DNA of 64,000 nt from Paracoccaceae bacterium. Lineage in GTDB: Bacteria; Pseudomonadota; Alphaproteobacteria; Rhodobacterales; Rhodobacteraceae. Position 1 is the first letter of the stretch. Each line of letters opens with the position of its first letter. Shown in pieces: positions 1 to 11,487 of this stretch. Where the stretch lies: the NCBI GenBank assembly GCA_021775315.1, contig JAJFIC010000034.1:17520-81519 (forward strand), in the 5' to 3' direction. Below the pieces are notes generated by a model. It had not been told where the DNA came from, did not search any database, and saw only the letters and a program-made list of their open reading frames with translations. A program made the translations under genes and the position numbers.

Positions 1-758
1 CAATCGCGAACCAAAAGGGCGGAGTAGGAAAAACAACGACAGCGATAAATCTAGCGACGGCGCTTGCGGCAGTTGGAAAATCTGTACTGCTGATCGACAT
101 CGATCCGCAAGGAAATGCGTCAACCGGACTGGGCATCGAGACCGCTCAACGGAACATGACCACCTATGACTTGTTGTTAAATGGCGCCGCAGTCGAAGAT
201 GTTGTGTGTGAAACGCAAGTTCCGAACCTTTTGATCGCTCCGGCGACCACCGACCTTAGTTCAGCGGATATCGAGCTTGCAGGAAATGACGGGCGCGCAA
301 CTAGGTTGCGAAAGATCCTGCGCGGGCCGGAAATGGACGCCTTCGACTTTGACTACGTTCTGATTGATTGCCCGCCTTCGCTAAATCTACTGACTGTGAA
401 CGCCATGGTCGCCGCGCATTCCGTATTGGTGCCGCTGCAATGCGAGTTTTTCGCGCTCGAAGGGTTGTCGCAGTTAATGCTGTCAATCCGCGAAGTTCGC
501 CAATCAATCAATCCTGAAATTCGGATCGAAGGCGTGGTGCTGACGATGTACGACTCACGCAACCGGCTGTCCCATCAGGTTGAAAAGGATGTGCGCGATA
601 ATCTGGGGGATCTGGTGTTTAAAACCATCATTCCAAGGAACGTGCGCCTTTCCGAAGCACCGTCTTATGCGATGCCGGCTTTGCTGTATGACCACACCAG
701 CAAGGGCAGTATTGCCTATCAAAAACTTGCGGCAGAAGTCCTGCGGCGACAGGCCTGA
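1..758 (+). CDS. parA: Chromosome-partitioning ATPase ParA (5' end cut off)
   Basis: The reading frame is open from the window edge (first full codon at position 3), so the start codon lies outside. The first visible residues carry the deviant Walker A motif KGGVGKTT, followed by LLIDIDPQGN (Walker A') and LIDCPPSLN (Walker B region), the signature of the ParA/Soj/MinD family. About 250 residues are visible, so only a short N-terminus is missing. ParA is a DNA-bound ATPase that segregates the origin region together with ParB. parB follows 37 bp downstream in the same direction, the usual chromosomal pairing. I see nothing odd apart from the truncation by the window. Confidence 0.95.
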   Translation, partial: IANQKGGVGKTTTAINLATALAAVGKSVLLIDIDPQGNASTGLGIETAQRNMTTYDLLLNGAAVEDVVCETQVPNLLIAPATTDLSSADIELAGNDGRATRLRKILRGPEMDAFDFDYVLIDCPPSLNLLTVNAMVAAHSVLVPLQCEFFALEGLSQLMLSIREVRQSINPEIRIEGVVLTMYDSRNRLSHQVEKDVRDNLGDLVFKTIIPRNVRLSEAPSYAMPALLYDHTSKGSIAYQKLAAEVLRRQA

Positions 759-795
759 ATATTAAAGGCAAAACCAAGTTAAAGGGTTGATAAAT

Positions 796-1713
796 ATGGC
801 TAATCCAGTAACAGGAAAACGGGGCCTTGGGCGCGGCCTATCCGCATTGATGGCTGACGCAGACATCATTTCACCCGCGCATGCCTCGGGTGAAAATGAC
901 GCTGCTCGTGCGCCAGACACGCATTTGCCGATCGAAAAAATCCACCCAAATCCCGATCAGCCCAGACGCGATTTTGTTAAGACAGAACTGGACGAATTGG
1001 CCGCCTCTATCCGTGAAAAAGGCGTCATTCAACCGCTCTTGGTGCGCCGCGACCCTAACAGAGCGGGCGATTATCAAATCGTTGCGGGCGAACGCCGTTG
1101 GCGTGCCGCGCAGTTGGCAAATCTGCATGAACTGCCTGTCTTGGTCCGCGATTTGAACGATACAGAAGTGTTCGAACTGGCAATAATCGAGAACATTCAA
1201 CGTGCAGACCTGAACGCGGTGGAAGAGGCGCTGGGTTTCCGGCAGCTTATGGACAAGTTCGGCCATACCCAGGAAAGGTTGGCCGAAGTATTGGGGAAAA
1301 GCCGCAGCCACATCGCAAATCTGCTGCGCTTGCTATCTCTGCCCGAGGATGTCTTGACCTATCTGCGAGAGGGAAAATTGACGGCCGGACATGCGCGTGC
1401 GTTGGTCACTGCCGACAATCCATCAGAATTGGCCCGCAGCGTTATCGGCAAGGGGCTATCCGTCCGGCAGACGGAAAAGCTGGGGAAAACCAAGCCCGCC
1501 AAAAAGGTTTCTTTTAACAAAAACAAGGCGGAAAAGGATGCTGATACCAAAGAACTGGAACAGCATTTGTCGTCTCAACTGGGCATGAAAATCGAAATTG
1601 ATTTCAATGCGGGGTCGGAATCTGGTGTTGTGACGGTCAGCTACGCTTCTTTGGATCAGCTTGATGATCTTTGTCGGATTTTGACGGCAGAGTCTCAGGA
1701 CGCGACCAAATAA
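796..1713 (+). CDS. parB: Chromosome-partitioning protein ParB
   Basis: ParB binds centromere-like parS sites, spreads as a CTP-dependent clamp and stimulates ParA. The 305-residue protein has the typical N-terminal GLGRGLSALM box, the ParB/Srx box with the GERRWRAA motif near residue 95, the helix-turn-helix (GKSRSHIANLLRLL) near residue 165, and a C-terminal dimerisation region. I chose ATG 796 over an upstream TTG at 787 because the purine-rich AAAGGG at 781-786 is well placed for it. The 3' end overlaps the convergent DUF454 gene by 77 bp. No perfect parS site was seen in the window. Confidence 0.95.
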   Translation: MANPVTGKRGLGRGLSALMADADIISPAHASGENDAARAPDTHLPIEKIHPNPDQPRRDFVKTELDELAASIREKGVIQPLLVRRDPNRAGDYQIVAGERRWRAAQLANLHELPVLVRDLNDTEVFELAIIENIQRADLNAVEEALGFRQLMDKFGHTQERLAEVLGKSRSHIANLLRLLSLPEDVLTYLREGKLTAGHARALVTADNPSELARSVIGKGLSVRQTEKLGKTKPAKKVSFNKNKAEKDADTKELEQHLSSQLGMKIEIDFNAGSESGVVTVSYASLDQLDDLCRILTAESQDATK

Positions 1714-2041
1714 AGATTGATACCAGCGTAAGCACAACCGCCTGAATGCCAAGCACAATGGGGCCGGCAGAAAGATAAAGCGACACGCCAAAGGTGGCGA
1801 AAATCGAACCGCTTGCCATGATCTTCGCACGCCGGCCGATTACACCACCCTTTTCCCAGGCGACAATTGGTGGGCCAAAAAAACGGTGATTAATCAGCCA
1901 ATCGTGCAATCGGTTAGAAGAACGCGCAAAGCAAAATGTCGCCAACAGCAAAAACGGCACCGTCGGCAGTAACGGCAGGACCGCGCCGATCATGCCCAAC
2001 GCTAAAGAAATCAGACCGGCAAGCAACCAGACAATTCTCAT
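1637..2041 (-). CDS. DUF454 (YbaN-type) small inner-membrane protein
   Basis: A 134-residue hydrophobic protein. Its N-terminus (GMIGAVLPLLPTVPFLLLA) is the hallmark of the DUF454/YbaN family, followed by an RSSxRLHxWL stretch and two further membrane segments near residues 75-110. The family function is unknown. The C-terminus is short and charged (KSDKDHQADPKKRS). The coding region runs 77 bp into the end of parB on the opposite strand, so the two mRNAs would be complementary at their 3' ends. It lies 24 bp from the hemW stop and may be cotranscribed with hemW-rdgB-rph. Confidence 0.8.
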   Translation of the reverse strand: MRIVWLLAGLISLALGMIGAVLPLLPTVPFLLLATFCFARSSNRLHDWLINHRFFGPPIVAWEKGGVIGRRAKIMASGSIFATFGVSLYLSAGPIVLGIQAVVLTLVSIFIWSRPETLPSKSDKDHQADPKKRS

Positions 2042-2065
2042 CTGATTGCGCCGCGTAAAGAATGC

Positions 2066-3223
2066 TTAGTCATTAATCAGTTCCTTGATTAGCGTATTGA
2101 GGATCATTCGGCCAGACGGCGTCGCTGCAAGTCGGTCGCCGTCCCGTTTCACGAAACCCATTTGTTCCAAATCCGCCAGTTTACCGTTGTTAATCAACGT
2201 TCTATCCAATGCGCGGACGCGGTTTAGACCTACGCCCTCGGTTAACCTCAAGGCCATCATCAATTGCTCAATCGCCCCTTCACGGGGGCTTACCAATTCG
2301 CGCAGAGACTCCCCTTTTCCCAGCAACGCCGATTCCAGCCAGATTTCAGGCGACAGATTGGTTTCTGTCGCAAAACGCTCGTCGTCAAACGTTAGCCGCC
2401 CATGTGCCCCCGGCCCCACGCCCAGAAAATCACCGCTGCGCCAGTAGATCAAATTGTGCTTGGACTGCGCCCAGGGCTTGGCGTGATTTGAAACCTCATA
2501 GGCAGGCATTCCGACTGTGTCGCAAATCTGTTGGGTCAGCGCGTACATGTCAGCCGACAAATCGTCCTTTGGCAGACCAGAAAGCCGCCCAGCTTTGTGA
2601 AGGCGACCAAACGCAGTGCCGTCCTCAATCGTTAACTGATACATCGACAAATGGTCGGTTCCTAACGACAAAGCGCGGGTTAGTTCCGCCTGCCATTCCG
2701 ACAAGGTTTGATCTTGTCGGGCGTAGATCAGATCGAAACTGACCTGAGGAAAGGAGCTTTGCGCGATTTCAATGGCACGCAGACCTTCATCGACGGAATG
2801 AAGCCTACCCAGACGCTTTAAATCATGGTCGTGAAGTGCTTGTAATCCGAGGGAAACACGGTTCACACCGGCGCCTTGAAAATCCCGAAACTTACCCGCC
2901 TCAACCGACGTTGGGTTCGCTTCAAGCGTGATTTCCACATCCTTTGCGAGTTTCCAGTTTTCAGCGATGCACATCAGAATGGTTTCAACCAGTTCTGGGG
3001 ACATCAGACTGGGGGTGCCACCACCGAAAAACACTGAATTAACAACACGTTCTGAGGTTTGTCGATGATACCGCTCTAACTCAGCCACAAAGGCTTTGGC
3101 CCAATGTCTTTGGTCAACATTCGCCGAAACATGCGAGTTGAAATCGCAATAGGGGCATTTCGACTGACAAAACGGCCAATGCACATAAATGCCAAAACCG
3201 CCTTGTTGCCAATCCTCAGCCAT
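2066..3223 (-). CDS. hemW: HemW-type radical SAM protein
   Basis: The N-terminus has IYVHWPFCQSKCPYCDF, the CX3CX2C radical SAM cluster motif with the F/Y-C-D ending typical of HemN/HemW-like proteins. The FFGGGTPSLM and ANPTS motifs follow. HemW proteins are now regarded as heme chaperones/transferases rather than true coproporphyrinogen oxidases; older annotations call them oxygen-independent coproporphyrinogen III oxidase. The start at 3223 (385 residues) overlaps the rdgB stop region by 8 bp, indicating translational coupling. A longer frame to 3250 exists but would add non-conserved residues inside rdgB. Confidence 0.9.
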   Translation of the reverse strand: MAEDWQQGGFGIYVHWPFCQSKCPYCDFNSHVSANVDQRHWAKAFVAELERYHRQTSERVVNSVFFGGGTPSLMSPELVETILMCIAENWKLAKDVEITLEANPTSVEAGKFRDFQGAGVNRVSLGLQALHDHDLKRLGRLHSVDEGLRAIEIAQSSFPQVSFDLIYARQDQTLSEWQAELTRALSLGTDHLSMYQLTIEDGTAFGRLHKAGRLSGLPKDDLSADMYALTQQICDTVGMPAYEVSNHAKPWAQSKHNLIYWRSGDFLGVGPGAHGRLTFDDERFATETNLSPEIWLESALLGKGESLRELVSPREGAIEQLMMALRLTEGVGLNRVRALDRTLINNGKLADLEQMGFVKRDGDRLAATPSGRMILNTLIKELIND

Positions 3224-3827
3224 TGAGCAGGTTCGCAACGAGTTTGGCAAAGGCGTCGGCGCGGTGGCTCATCGCGTGTTTTACTTTGGGGTCCATTTCA
3301 CCGAAGGTCTCTGATTTGCCGAGCGGCATGAACATCGGGTCAAATCCGAACCCGTCTTCGCCACGCATTGGCCAGACAAGGCTGCCTTCAACTACGCCTT
3401 CAAAAAGTTCTTCGTGACCATCTGGCCATGCAACGCACAAAGTGCAAACAAAGCGCGCGGTTCTTGGTTCGGTGGCCTCTGCCGCCTCAAGCAGATCCCA
3501 AACCTTGGTCATCGCCATGACAAAATCGCGACCATTCGGGGTTTCGGCCCAATCCGCCGTATAAACCCCCGGCGCGCCGTTCAGGGCGTCAACCATAATG
3601 CCGCTATCATCTGACAACGCCGGCAAGCCACTCTGCTGCGCGGCAAAATGAGCCTTGATACCGGCGTTCCCGGCGAAATTATCCTCGGTCTCTTTGGGTT
3701 CGGGTAGGCCAAGATCGCCAGCCGAGGAGACTTTGATGCCATAAGGATCCAGCAAAGCCTTGATTTCACGCAATTTACCCGCATTGTGTGTGGCAAGAAC
3801 AATATGGCGCTCGATCAATTTACGCAT
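3216..3827 (-). CDS. rdgB: RdgB/HAM1 non-canonical purine NTP pyrophosphatase
   Basis: The enzyme hydrolyses dITP, dXTP and related non-canonical nucleotides to monophosphates, cleaning the nucleotide pool. The start is ATG 3827; the protein (203 residues) opens with the family-defining VLATHNAGKLREI segment, then SDDSGI (acidic metal site), GFGFDPMF and the C-terminal MSHRADAFAKL. The frame is open far upstream, but those residues would overlap rph and are not conserved. It sits 4 bp after the rph stop and overlaps hemW, so rph-rdgB-hemW reads as one operon. Confidence 0.95.
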   Translation of the reverse strand: MRKLIERHIVLATHNAGKLREIKALLDPYGIKVSSAGDLGLPEPKETEDNFAGNAGIKAHFAAQQSGLPALSDDSGIMVDALNGAPGVYTADWAETPNGRDFVMAMTKVWDLLEAAEATEPRTARFVCTLCVAWPDGHEELFEGVVEGSLVWPMRGEDGFGFDPMFMPLGKSETFGEMDPKVKHAMSHRADAFAKLVANLLNG

Positions 3828-3831
3828 CAGA

Positions 3832-4545
3832 TTACGCGGTGGCTGCCTTTTGAGCGATGACCAATTCAGCCACGCCTTTTTCGGCGAGGTCCATAAGGCG
3901 ATCAAACTCGGCCCGTGAAAAAGTCGCCCCCTCGGCAGAACCTTGAATTTCAATCATGCCCCCTGCCCCGGTCATAACGAAATTCGCATCCGTACCAGCT
4001 TCGCTGTCTTCGGCGTAGTCAAGGTCGAGAACCGGTTGCCCGCCGTAAATGCCACAACTGACCGCAGCCACATGATCGGTCAGCGGATCGCTAGAAATAG
4101 TGCCGGACTTTAACAATTTGTTAACCGCCAGACGCAACGCAATCCAGCCACCGGTGATAGAGGCACAGCGTGTTCCGCCGTCGGCCTGAATAACATCGCA
4201 ATCAATGGTGATTTGTCGTTCGCCCAACGCAACACGATCAACACCGGCCCGCAGTGAACGACCGATAAGGCGTTGAATTTCTTGGGTTCTGCCAGATTGC
4301 TTGCCCGCCGCAGCCTCGCGTCGATTACGTGTTGTGGTGGCGCGTGGCAGCATACCATATTCAGCAGTAACCCAACCAAGACCTGTGTTGCGCATAAAAG
4401 GCGGCACGCGTTCCTCAAGCGAGGCGGTGCACAAAACGTGCGTGTCACCGCATTTGATCAGGCACGAGCCTTCAGCGTGTTTGGTAACATCCGTTTCAAT
4501 CGAAATCTCGCGGAGCTGATCAACTTCTCTGTCAGAGGGGCGCAT
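3832..4545 (-). CDS. rph: Ribonuclease PH
   Basis: RNase PH trims tRNA 3' ends phosphorolytically. The 237-residue protein begins [12 protein letters not shown], the typical family start. It contains [21 protein letters not shown], a GRSLRAGVD segment implicated in phosphate binding, and [11 protein letters not shown]. Length matches the family. A longer frame exists upstream to 4626, but the conserved N-terminus fixes the start at 4545. The gene is divergent from hrcA, with about 150 bp between them, a common alphaproteobacterial arrangement. Confidence 0.96.
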   Translation of the reverse strand: MRPSDREVDQLREISIETDVTKHAEGSCLIKCGDTHVLCTASLEERVPPFMRNTGLGWVTAEYGMLPRATTTRNRREAAAGKQSGRTQEIQRLIGRSLRAGVDRVALGERQITIDCDVIQADGGTRCASITGGWIALRLAVNKLLKSGTISSDPLTDHVAAVSCGIYGGQPVLDLDYAEDSEAGTDANFVMTGAGGMIEIQGSAEGATFSRAEFDRLMDLAEKGVAELVIAQKAATA

Positions 4546-4631
4546 TCGGTATCCTTTGTAATACGGGTTTGCGCCTGTTACCCCGACACACCAACCTGAG
4601 TAAAGGGCAGACATCAAGGGCGACAACGCAA

Positions 4632-4660
4632 TTGACGAACCGGGGCAGAGTTTCTAGGAC
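4632..4660 (+). promoter_or_regulatory. Possible sigma70-type promoter for hrcA
   Basis: TTGACG at 4632-4637 and TAGGAC at 4655-4660 are separated by 17 bp in the rph-hrcA divergent gap. The -10 match is weak. I looked for a CIRCE element (TTAGCACTC-N9-GAGTGCTAA) here and did not find one. Confidence 0.3.
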
Positions 4661-4693
4661 TATCAGTCGAGCATTAATAGGATCGCGCACACG

Positions 4694-5758
4694 ATGCCTG
4701 ACCATATCAACCAGTTCGATGACATGAACGCGCGCAGCCGCGACGTTTTTCGCACGCTGGTCGAAAGCTATATCGAAACGGGCGAACCAATCGGGTCCCG
4801 CACCCTTTCCCGCGCTTTGTCAGAGGGGATATCGGCCGCAACGATCCGCAATGTCATGCAGGATCTTGAACATCTTGGCCTGTTGCACAGCCCGCACACA
4901 TCGGCTGGGCGCGTTCCGACGCAAATCGGCCTACGGCTGTTTGTCGATTCGTTATTAGAGGTCGGTGATCTTTCAAAGACCGAACAGCGCAAAATCGAAA
5001 GCAACATTGAAACCGACCAGACTGATGTGACACGGATGCTGGATCAGGCAAGCTCGGTCTTGTCAGGGTTGACGCAGGGGGCCGGGTTGGTTTTGGCGCC
5101 AAAGCAAGAATCACCCATAAAACACATCGAATTTGTATCTCTTTCGCCAGAACGGGCGCTGGTGGTTTTGGTGACGGCAGACGGACAGGTCGAAAACCGG
5201 GTTTTCACGCCGCCAATGGGGCAAACGCCATCCGCGATGCGCGAGGCTGCGAATTTCCTGAACGCCGCTGTTCAGGGTCGAACGCTTTCGGAAATGGGCA
5301 AGATTGTCGCAAGTGAAATCGCTAACCACCGGTCTGAACTGGATATTTTGGCACAGCAGATGGTCAAAGACGGTGTCGCGGTTTGGGAAAACGAAGGTGA
5401 GATGCACGAGCGCCTGATTGTACGCGGGCAATCAAACCTATTAGACGATCACACGATGGCCGAGGATTTGGAGCGGGTCCGAACCCTGTTTGACGACCTT
5501 GAACGCAAGCGGGATTTGGTTCAATTTCTTGAACTGGCCGAAGCGGGCGAAGGGGTGCGCGTTTTTATTGGCTCAGAGAACAAACTTTTTTCACTTTCAG
5601 GTAGCTCTTTGGTGGTTTCTCCTTATATGAACTCTGATCGAAAAATTATTGGCGCGGTTGGCGTTATCGGACCTACACGGCTGAACTATGGTCGGATTGT
5701 TCCAATTGTTGACTACACGGCACAATTGATCGGGCGTTTGTTGTCCGACCGAAGTTAA
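4694..5758 (+). CDS. hrcA: Heat-inducible transcription repressor HrcA
   Basis: HrcA represses groESL and related heat-shock genes by binding CIRCE elements. The 354-residue protein has the N-terminal winged helix (RTLVESYIETGEPIGSRTL; SAATIRNVMQDLEHLGLL) and the conserved HTSAGRVPT box around residues 70-80. The C-terminal GAF-like domain ends with GVIGPTRLNYGRIVPIVDYTA. grpE follows 12 bp downstream, so hrcA-grpE is an operon. Confidence 0.96.
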   Translation: MPDHINQFDDMNARSRDVFRTLVESYIETGEPIGSRTLSRALSEGISAATIRNVMQDLEHLGLLHSPHTSAGRVPTQIGLRLFVDSLLEVGDLSKTEQRKIESNIETDQTDVTRMLDQASSVLSGLTQGAGLVLAPKQESPIKHIEFVSLSPERALVVLVTADGQVENRVFTPPMGQTPSAMREAANFLNAAVQGRTLSEMGKIVASEIANHRSELDILAQQMVKDGVAVWENEGEMHERLIVRGQSNLLDDHTMAEDLERVRTLFDDLERKRDLVQFLELAEAGEGVRVFIGSENKLFSLSGSSLVVSPYMNSDRKIIGAVGVIGPTRLNYGRIVPIVDYTAQLIGRLLSDRS

Positions 5759-5770
5759 AGGCAGTAAAAA

Positions 5771-6349
5771 ATGGCAGAGGAAAAAGAAGTGGCTGACGGT
5801 ATTGATCTGGGACCAAACTATGACCCGGCAGAATTTAACGACGTGGACCCGCTGGCGCTGGGCGAGGAAGATACTGAGTGGGATCAACTCGTCGCTGAAC
5901 GGGATGAGCTAAAAGATCGCCTGATGCGCACGCTGGCCGAGGCTGAAAACACCCGCAAACGTGGCGAACGTGATCGCCGTGATGCGGAAATCTATGGTGG
6001 CTCGAAACTGGCGCGCGATCTGCTGTCGGTTTACGACAACATGAAGCGCGCCCTTGATACGGTTGATGATGCGCAGCGCGAAAGCTCCAAAGCGTTGATC
6101 GAAGGGATCGAACTGACCCTGCGCGAATTGCTGGCGACCTTTGCCAAGCACAAGATCGAGCAGCTTTTGCCCGAAATTGGTGACAAGTTTGACCCGAAAC
6201 TGCATCAGGCAATGTTTGAAGCCCCGGTTCCTGGCGTCAAAGCCGGACACATCATTCAGATGATGACCGAAGGGTTCGTGATCGAAGACCGTCTTTTGCG
6301 CCCGGCGCAGGTTGGTGTTGGGTCTGCCGTACCAAAGACCGAAGACTAA
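5771..6349 (+). CDS. grpE: Nucleotide exchange factor GrpE
   Basis: GrpE releases ADP from DnaK and acts as a thermosensor in the DnaK-DnaJ-GrpE cycle. The protein (192 residues) has an acidic N-terminus, a coiled-coil region rich in ERDELKDRLMRTLAEAENTRKR, and the C-terminal beta domain with KFDPKLHQAMFE and an RLLRPAQVGV ending, all family features. It lies directly after hrcA; its partners dnaK and dnaJ are about 7-9 kb away in this window. Confidence 0.95.
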   Translation: MAEEKEVADGIDLGPNYDPAEFNDVDPLALGEEDTEWDQLVAERDELKDRLMRTLAEAENTRKRGERDRRDAEIYGGSKLARDLLSVYDNMKRALDTVDDAQRESSKALIEGIELTLRELLATFAKHKIEQLLPEIGDKFDPKLHQAMFEAPVPGVKAGHIIQMMTEGFVIEDRLLRPAQVGVGSAVPKTED

Positions 6350-6370
6350 AACAGCGACCGCTGACAATTT

Positions 6371-6414
6371 AGGGCGTGGATGGCTTTGACGACAAAGCCG
6401 CCGCGCCCTTTTTC
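6371..6414 (+). terminator. Rho-independent terminator after grpE
   Basis: A hairpin forms between GGGCG/TGGCTTTG and CAAAGCCG/GCGCCC with an ACGA loop and is followed by TTTTT at 6409-6413. It lies 22 bp after the grpE stop and just before the mutS 3' end on the other strand. Confidence 0.8.
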
Positions 6415-6436
6415 TGTTTAGACGGCGGCGCGGAAA

Positions 6437-9091
<2,655 letters not shown>

Positions 9092-9228
9092 GAAACCCCC
9101 CAAGGTTCTTGAATGCTGAAACTACACAAGGGACCCATGCGGATAAAGGACAAATCGGGCTGTCTGGTTGTAGAGAATTTGCAGTCCCTGTAGAAGGGTT
9201 TGACTGACGCAAAGGAACGCCTGACCCC

Positions 9229-11487
9229 ATGGCCAATAACACCAAAACCACACCGGAAGAGGCGCTTGCCTATCACCTTAATCCGACCCCCGGTAAAATT
9301 GAGATTATCGCCTCGACCCCGATGACCACGCAGCGGGATTTGTCGCTGGCCTACAGCCCGGGTGTTGCCGTGCCAGTTCAGGCAATCGCCGATAATCCAG
9401 AGGCCGCGTATGACTACACGACCAAGGGCAATATGGTGGCGGTCATCACCAACGGTACGGCCATTTTGGGTATGGGCAATCTTGGCGCGCTGGCGTCCAA
9501 ACCGGTGATGGAAGGCAAGTCGGTTCTGTTCAAACGGTTCGCTGACGTGAATTCGATTGATATCGAACTTGATACCGAAGACCCCGAGGCCTTTATCAAC
9601 GCGGTTAAACTGATGGGCCCGTCATTTGGTGGGATCAATCTGGAGGATATTAAGGCCCCGGAATGCTTTATTATCGAGCAGCGTCTGAAGGAAGAAATGG
9701 ACATTCCGGTGTTCCATGACGACCAGCACGGTACTGCGGTGATTTGTGCGGCGGGTCTGATTAATGCGCTGCATCTGTCTGGCAAGAAGATCGAAGATTG
9801 CAAAATCGTTCTGAATGGGGCCGGGGCGGCTGGAATTGCCTGCGTCGAACTGATCAAAGCGATGGGGGCGAAACACGACAATTGTATCGCTTGTGACACT
9901 AAGGGCGTGATTTATCAGGGCCGCACCGAGGGCATGAACCAGTGGAAATCGGCCCATGCCGCGAAAACCGATGCGCGGTCACTGGCGGAAGCGATGGTAG
10001 ACGCTGATGTTTTTCTGGGTGTGTCGGTCAAGGGTGCCGTGACCAATGATATGATTAAGTCCATGGCGCCAAATCCGGTCATTTTCGCTATGGCCAACCC
10101 AGACCCGGAAATCACCCCGGAAGAGGCACATGCGGTTCGCCAGGACGCGATTGTTGCAACCGGACGCTCGGATTACCCCAATCAGGTCAATAACGTGCTT
10201 GGGTTTCCGTATCTGTTTCGCGGCGCGCTTGATATCCATGCGCGCGCGATCAATGACGAGATGAAATTGGCCTGCGCCAATGCGCTGGCAAAACTGGCGC
10301 GTCAGGACGTGCCTGACGAGGTCGCGATGGCCTATGGCACCAAGTTGCGGTTTGGGCGCGATTACATCATTCCGACGCCGTTTGACCCTCGCCTGATTTA
10401 TGTGATCCCACCAGCCGTTGCCAAGGCCGGGATGGATACCGGGGTTGCCCGTCGTCCGATCATTGACATGGAAGGCTACGAGCTGTCGTTGAAGGCGCGG
10501 ATGGATCCCACGGCGTCGATCCTTGAGTCGCTTTATACGCGGGCGAAAAACGCGCAGGCGCGGATGATCTTTGCCGAGGGCGATGACCTTAGGGTTTTGC
10601 GGGCGGCAGTGTCTTATACGCGGTCTGGTCTGGGGCAGGCGGTTGTTGTTGATCGCGAGGGCCACGTTCAGGAGCAGTTAGAGGCCGCGGGTCTTGGCGA
10701 TGCCTATGACGAGTTAGAGGTGGTGAATGCCGCCAATACCGAACATCTGGACGAGTACAAATCGTTTCTTTACAATCGCTTGCAGCGCAAAGGCTATGAT
10801 CAGAACGATTGCCACAGGCTGGCATCACGCGACCGCCACGTGTTCGCGGCTTTGATGGTGGCGCATGGTCATGGCGATGCAATGGTCACTGGTGCGACCC
10901 GCAAATCGGCGCAGGCACTGCAGTTGATCAATCATGTTTTTGACGCGAATGCCTCGGACGGGGCGGTCGGTGTATCTGCGGTTTTGCTTCGTGGACGTTT
11001 GGTTCTGATCGCCGACACTCTGGTCCATGAATGGCCAGAGGAAGAGGATCTGGCCGACATTGCGACCCGTGCGGCGCAAGTTGCCCGTTCGCTTGGTCTG
11101 GAACCCCGTGTGGCCTTTGTCAGTTTTTCGAACTTTGGTTACCCGATTTCTGAGCGGGCCGAAAAGATGCATATCGCGTCGTCGGTTCTGGATCGACGGG
11201 GTGTGGATTTTGAATATGACGGCGAAATGACGGTGGATGTCGCGCTTAATCCTGACGTGATGGAGCAGTATCCGTTCTGCCGTTTGTCTGGCCCGGCGAA
11301 TATTCTGGTGGTGCCGGCGCGGCATTCGGCCTCCATCTCGGTCAAGTTGTTGCAGGAAATGGGCGGTGCAACGGTGATTGGTCCGATTCTGACCGGTCTG
11401 GAAAAGTCGGTGCAGTTATGTGCGACGAATTCAACGGAAACCGATATCCTGCATATGGCAGTCATGGCGGCGTGCAAGGTGGCGTAA
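9229..11487 (+). CDS. maeB: NADP-dependent malic enzyme with C-terminal phosphotransacetylase-like domain
   Basis: The protein converts malate to pyruvate, CO2 and NADPH. The N-terminal ~430 residues are the malic enzyme: SLAYSPGVAVP, a metal-binding FHDDQHGTA motif near residue 163, and the NAD(P)-binding GAGAAGIAC. The C-terminal ~320 residues are a phosphate acetyl/butyryltransferase domain (GDAMVTGATRKS; SGPANILVVP). In this hybrid family the C-terminal domain is considered regulatory (acetyl-CoA inhibition) rather than catalytic. Length (752) is standard. The sugar-kinase gene starts at the very next base after its stop. Confidence 0.94.
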   Translation: MANNTKTTPEEALAYHLNPTPGKIEIIASTPMTTQRDLSLAYSPGVAVPVQAIADNPEAAYDYTTKGNMVAVITNGTAILGMGNLGALASKPVMEGKSVLFKRFADVNSIDIELDTEDPEAFINAVKLMGPSFGGINLEDIKAPECFIIEQRLKEEMDIPVFHDDQHGTAVICAAGLINALHLSGKKIEDCKIVLNGAGAAGIACVELIKAMGAKHDNCIACDTKGVIYQGRTEGMNQWKSAHAAKTDARSLAEAMVDADVFLGVSVKGAVTNDMIKSMAPNPVIFAMANPDPEITPEEAHAVRQDAIVATGRSDYPNQVNNVLGFPYLFRGALDIHARAINDEMKLACANALAKLARQDVPDEVAMAYGTKLRFGRDYIIPTPFDPRLIYVIPPAVAKAGMDTGVARRPIIDMEGYELSLKARMDPTASILESLYTRAKNAQARMIFAEGDDLRVLRAAVSYTRSGLGQAVVVDREGHVQEQLEAAGLGDAYDELEVVNAANTEHLDEYKSFLYNRLQRKGYDQNDCHRLASRDRHVFAALMVAHGHGDAMVTGATRKSAQALQLINHVFDANASDGAVGVSAVLLRGRLVLIADTLVHEWPEEEDLADIATRAAQVARSLGLEPRVAFVSFSNFGYPISERAEKMHIASSVLDRRGVDFEYDGEMTVDVALNPDVMEQYPFCRLSGPANILVVPARHSASISVKLLQEMGGATVIGPILTGLEKSVQLCATNSTETDILHMAVMAACKVA

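Noticed and set aside
2146..2160. A parS-like stretch GTTTCACGAAAC inside hemW.
   Set aside because: It lacks the full 16-bp palindrome TGTTTCACGTGAAACA; half-sites of this kind occur by chance in coding DNA.
4546..4693. Search for a CIRCE element in front of hrcA.
   Set aside because: No TTAGCACTC-N9-GAGTGCTAA or near match is present in the gap.
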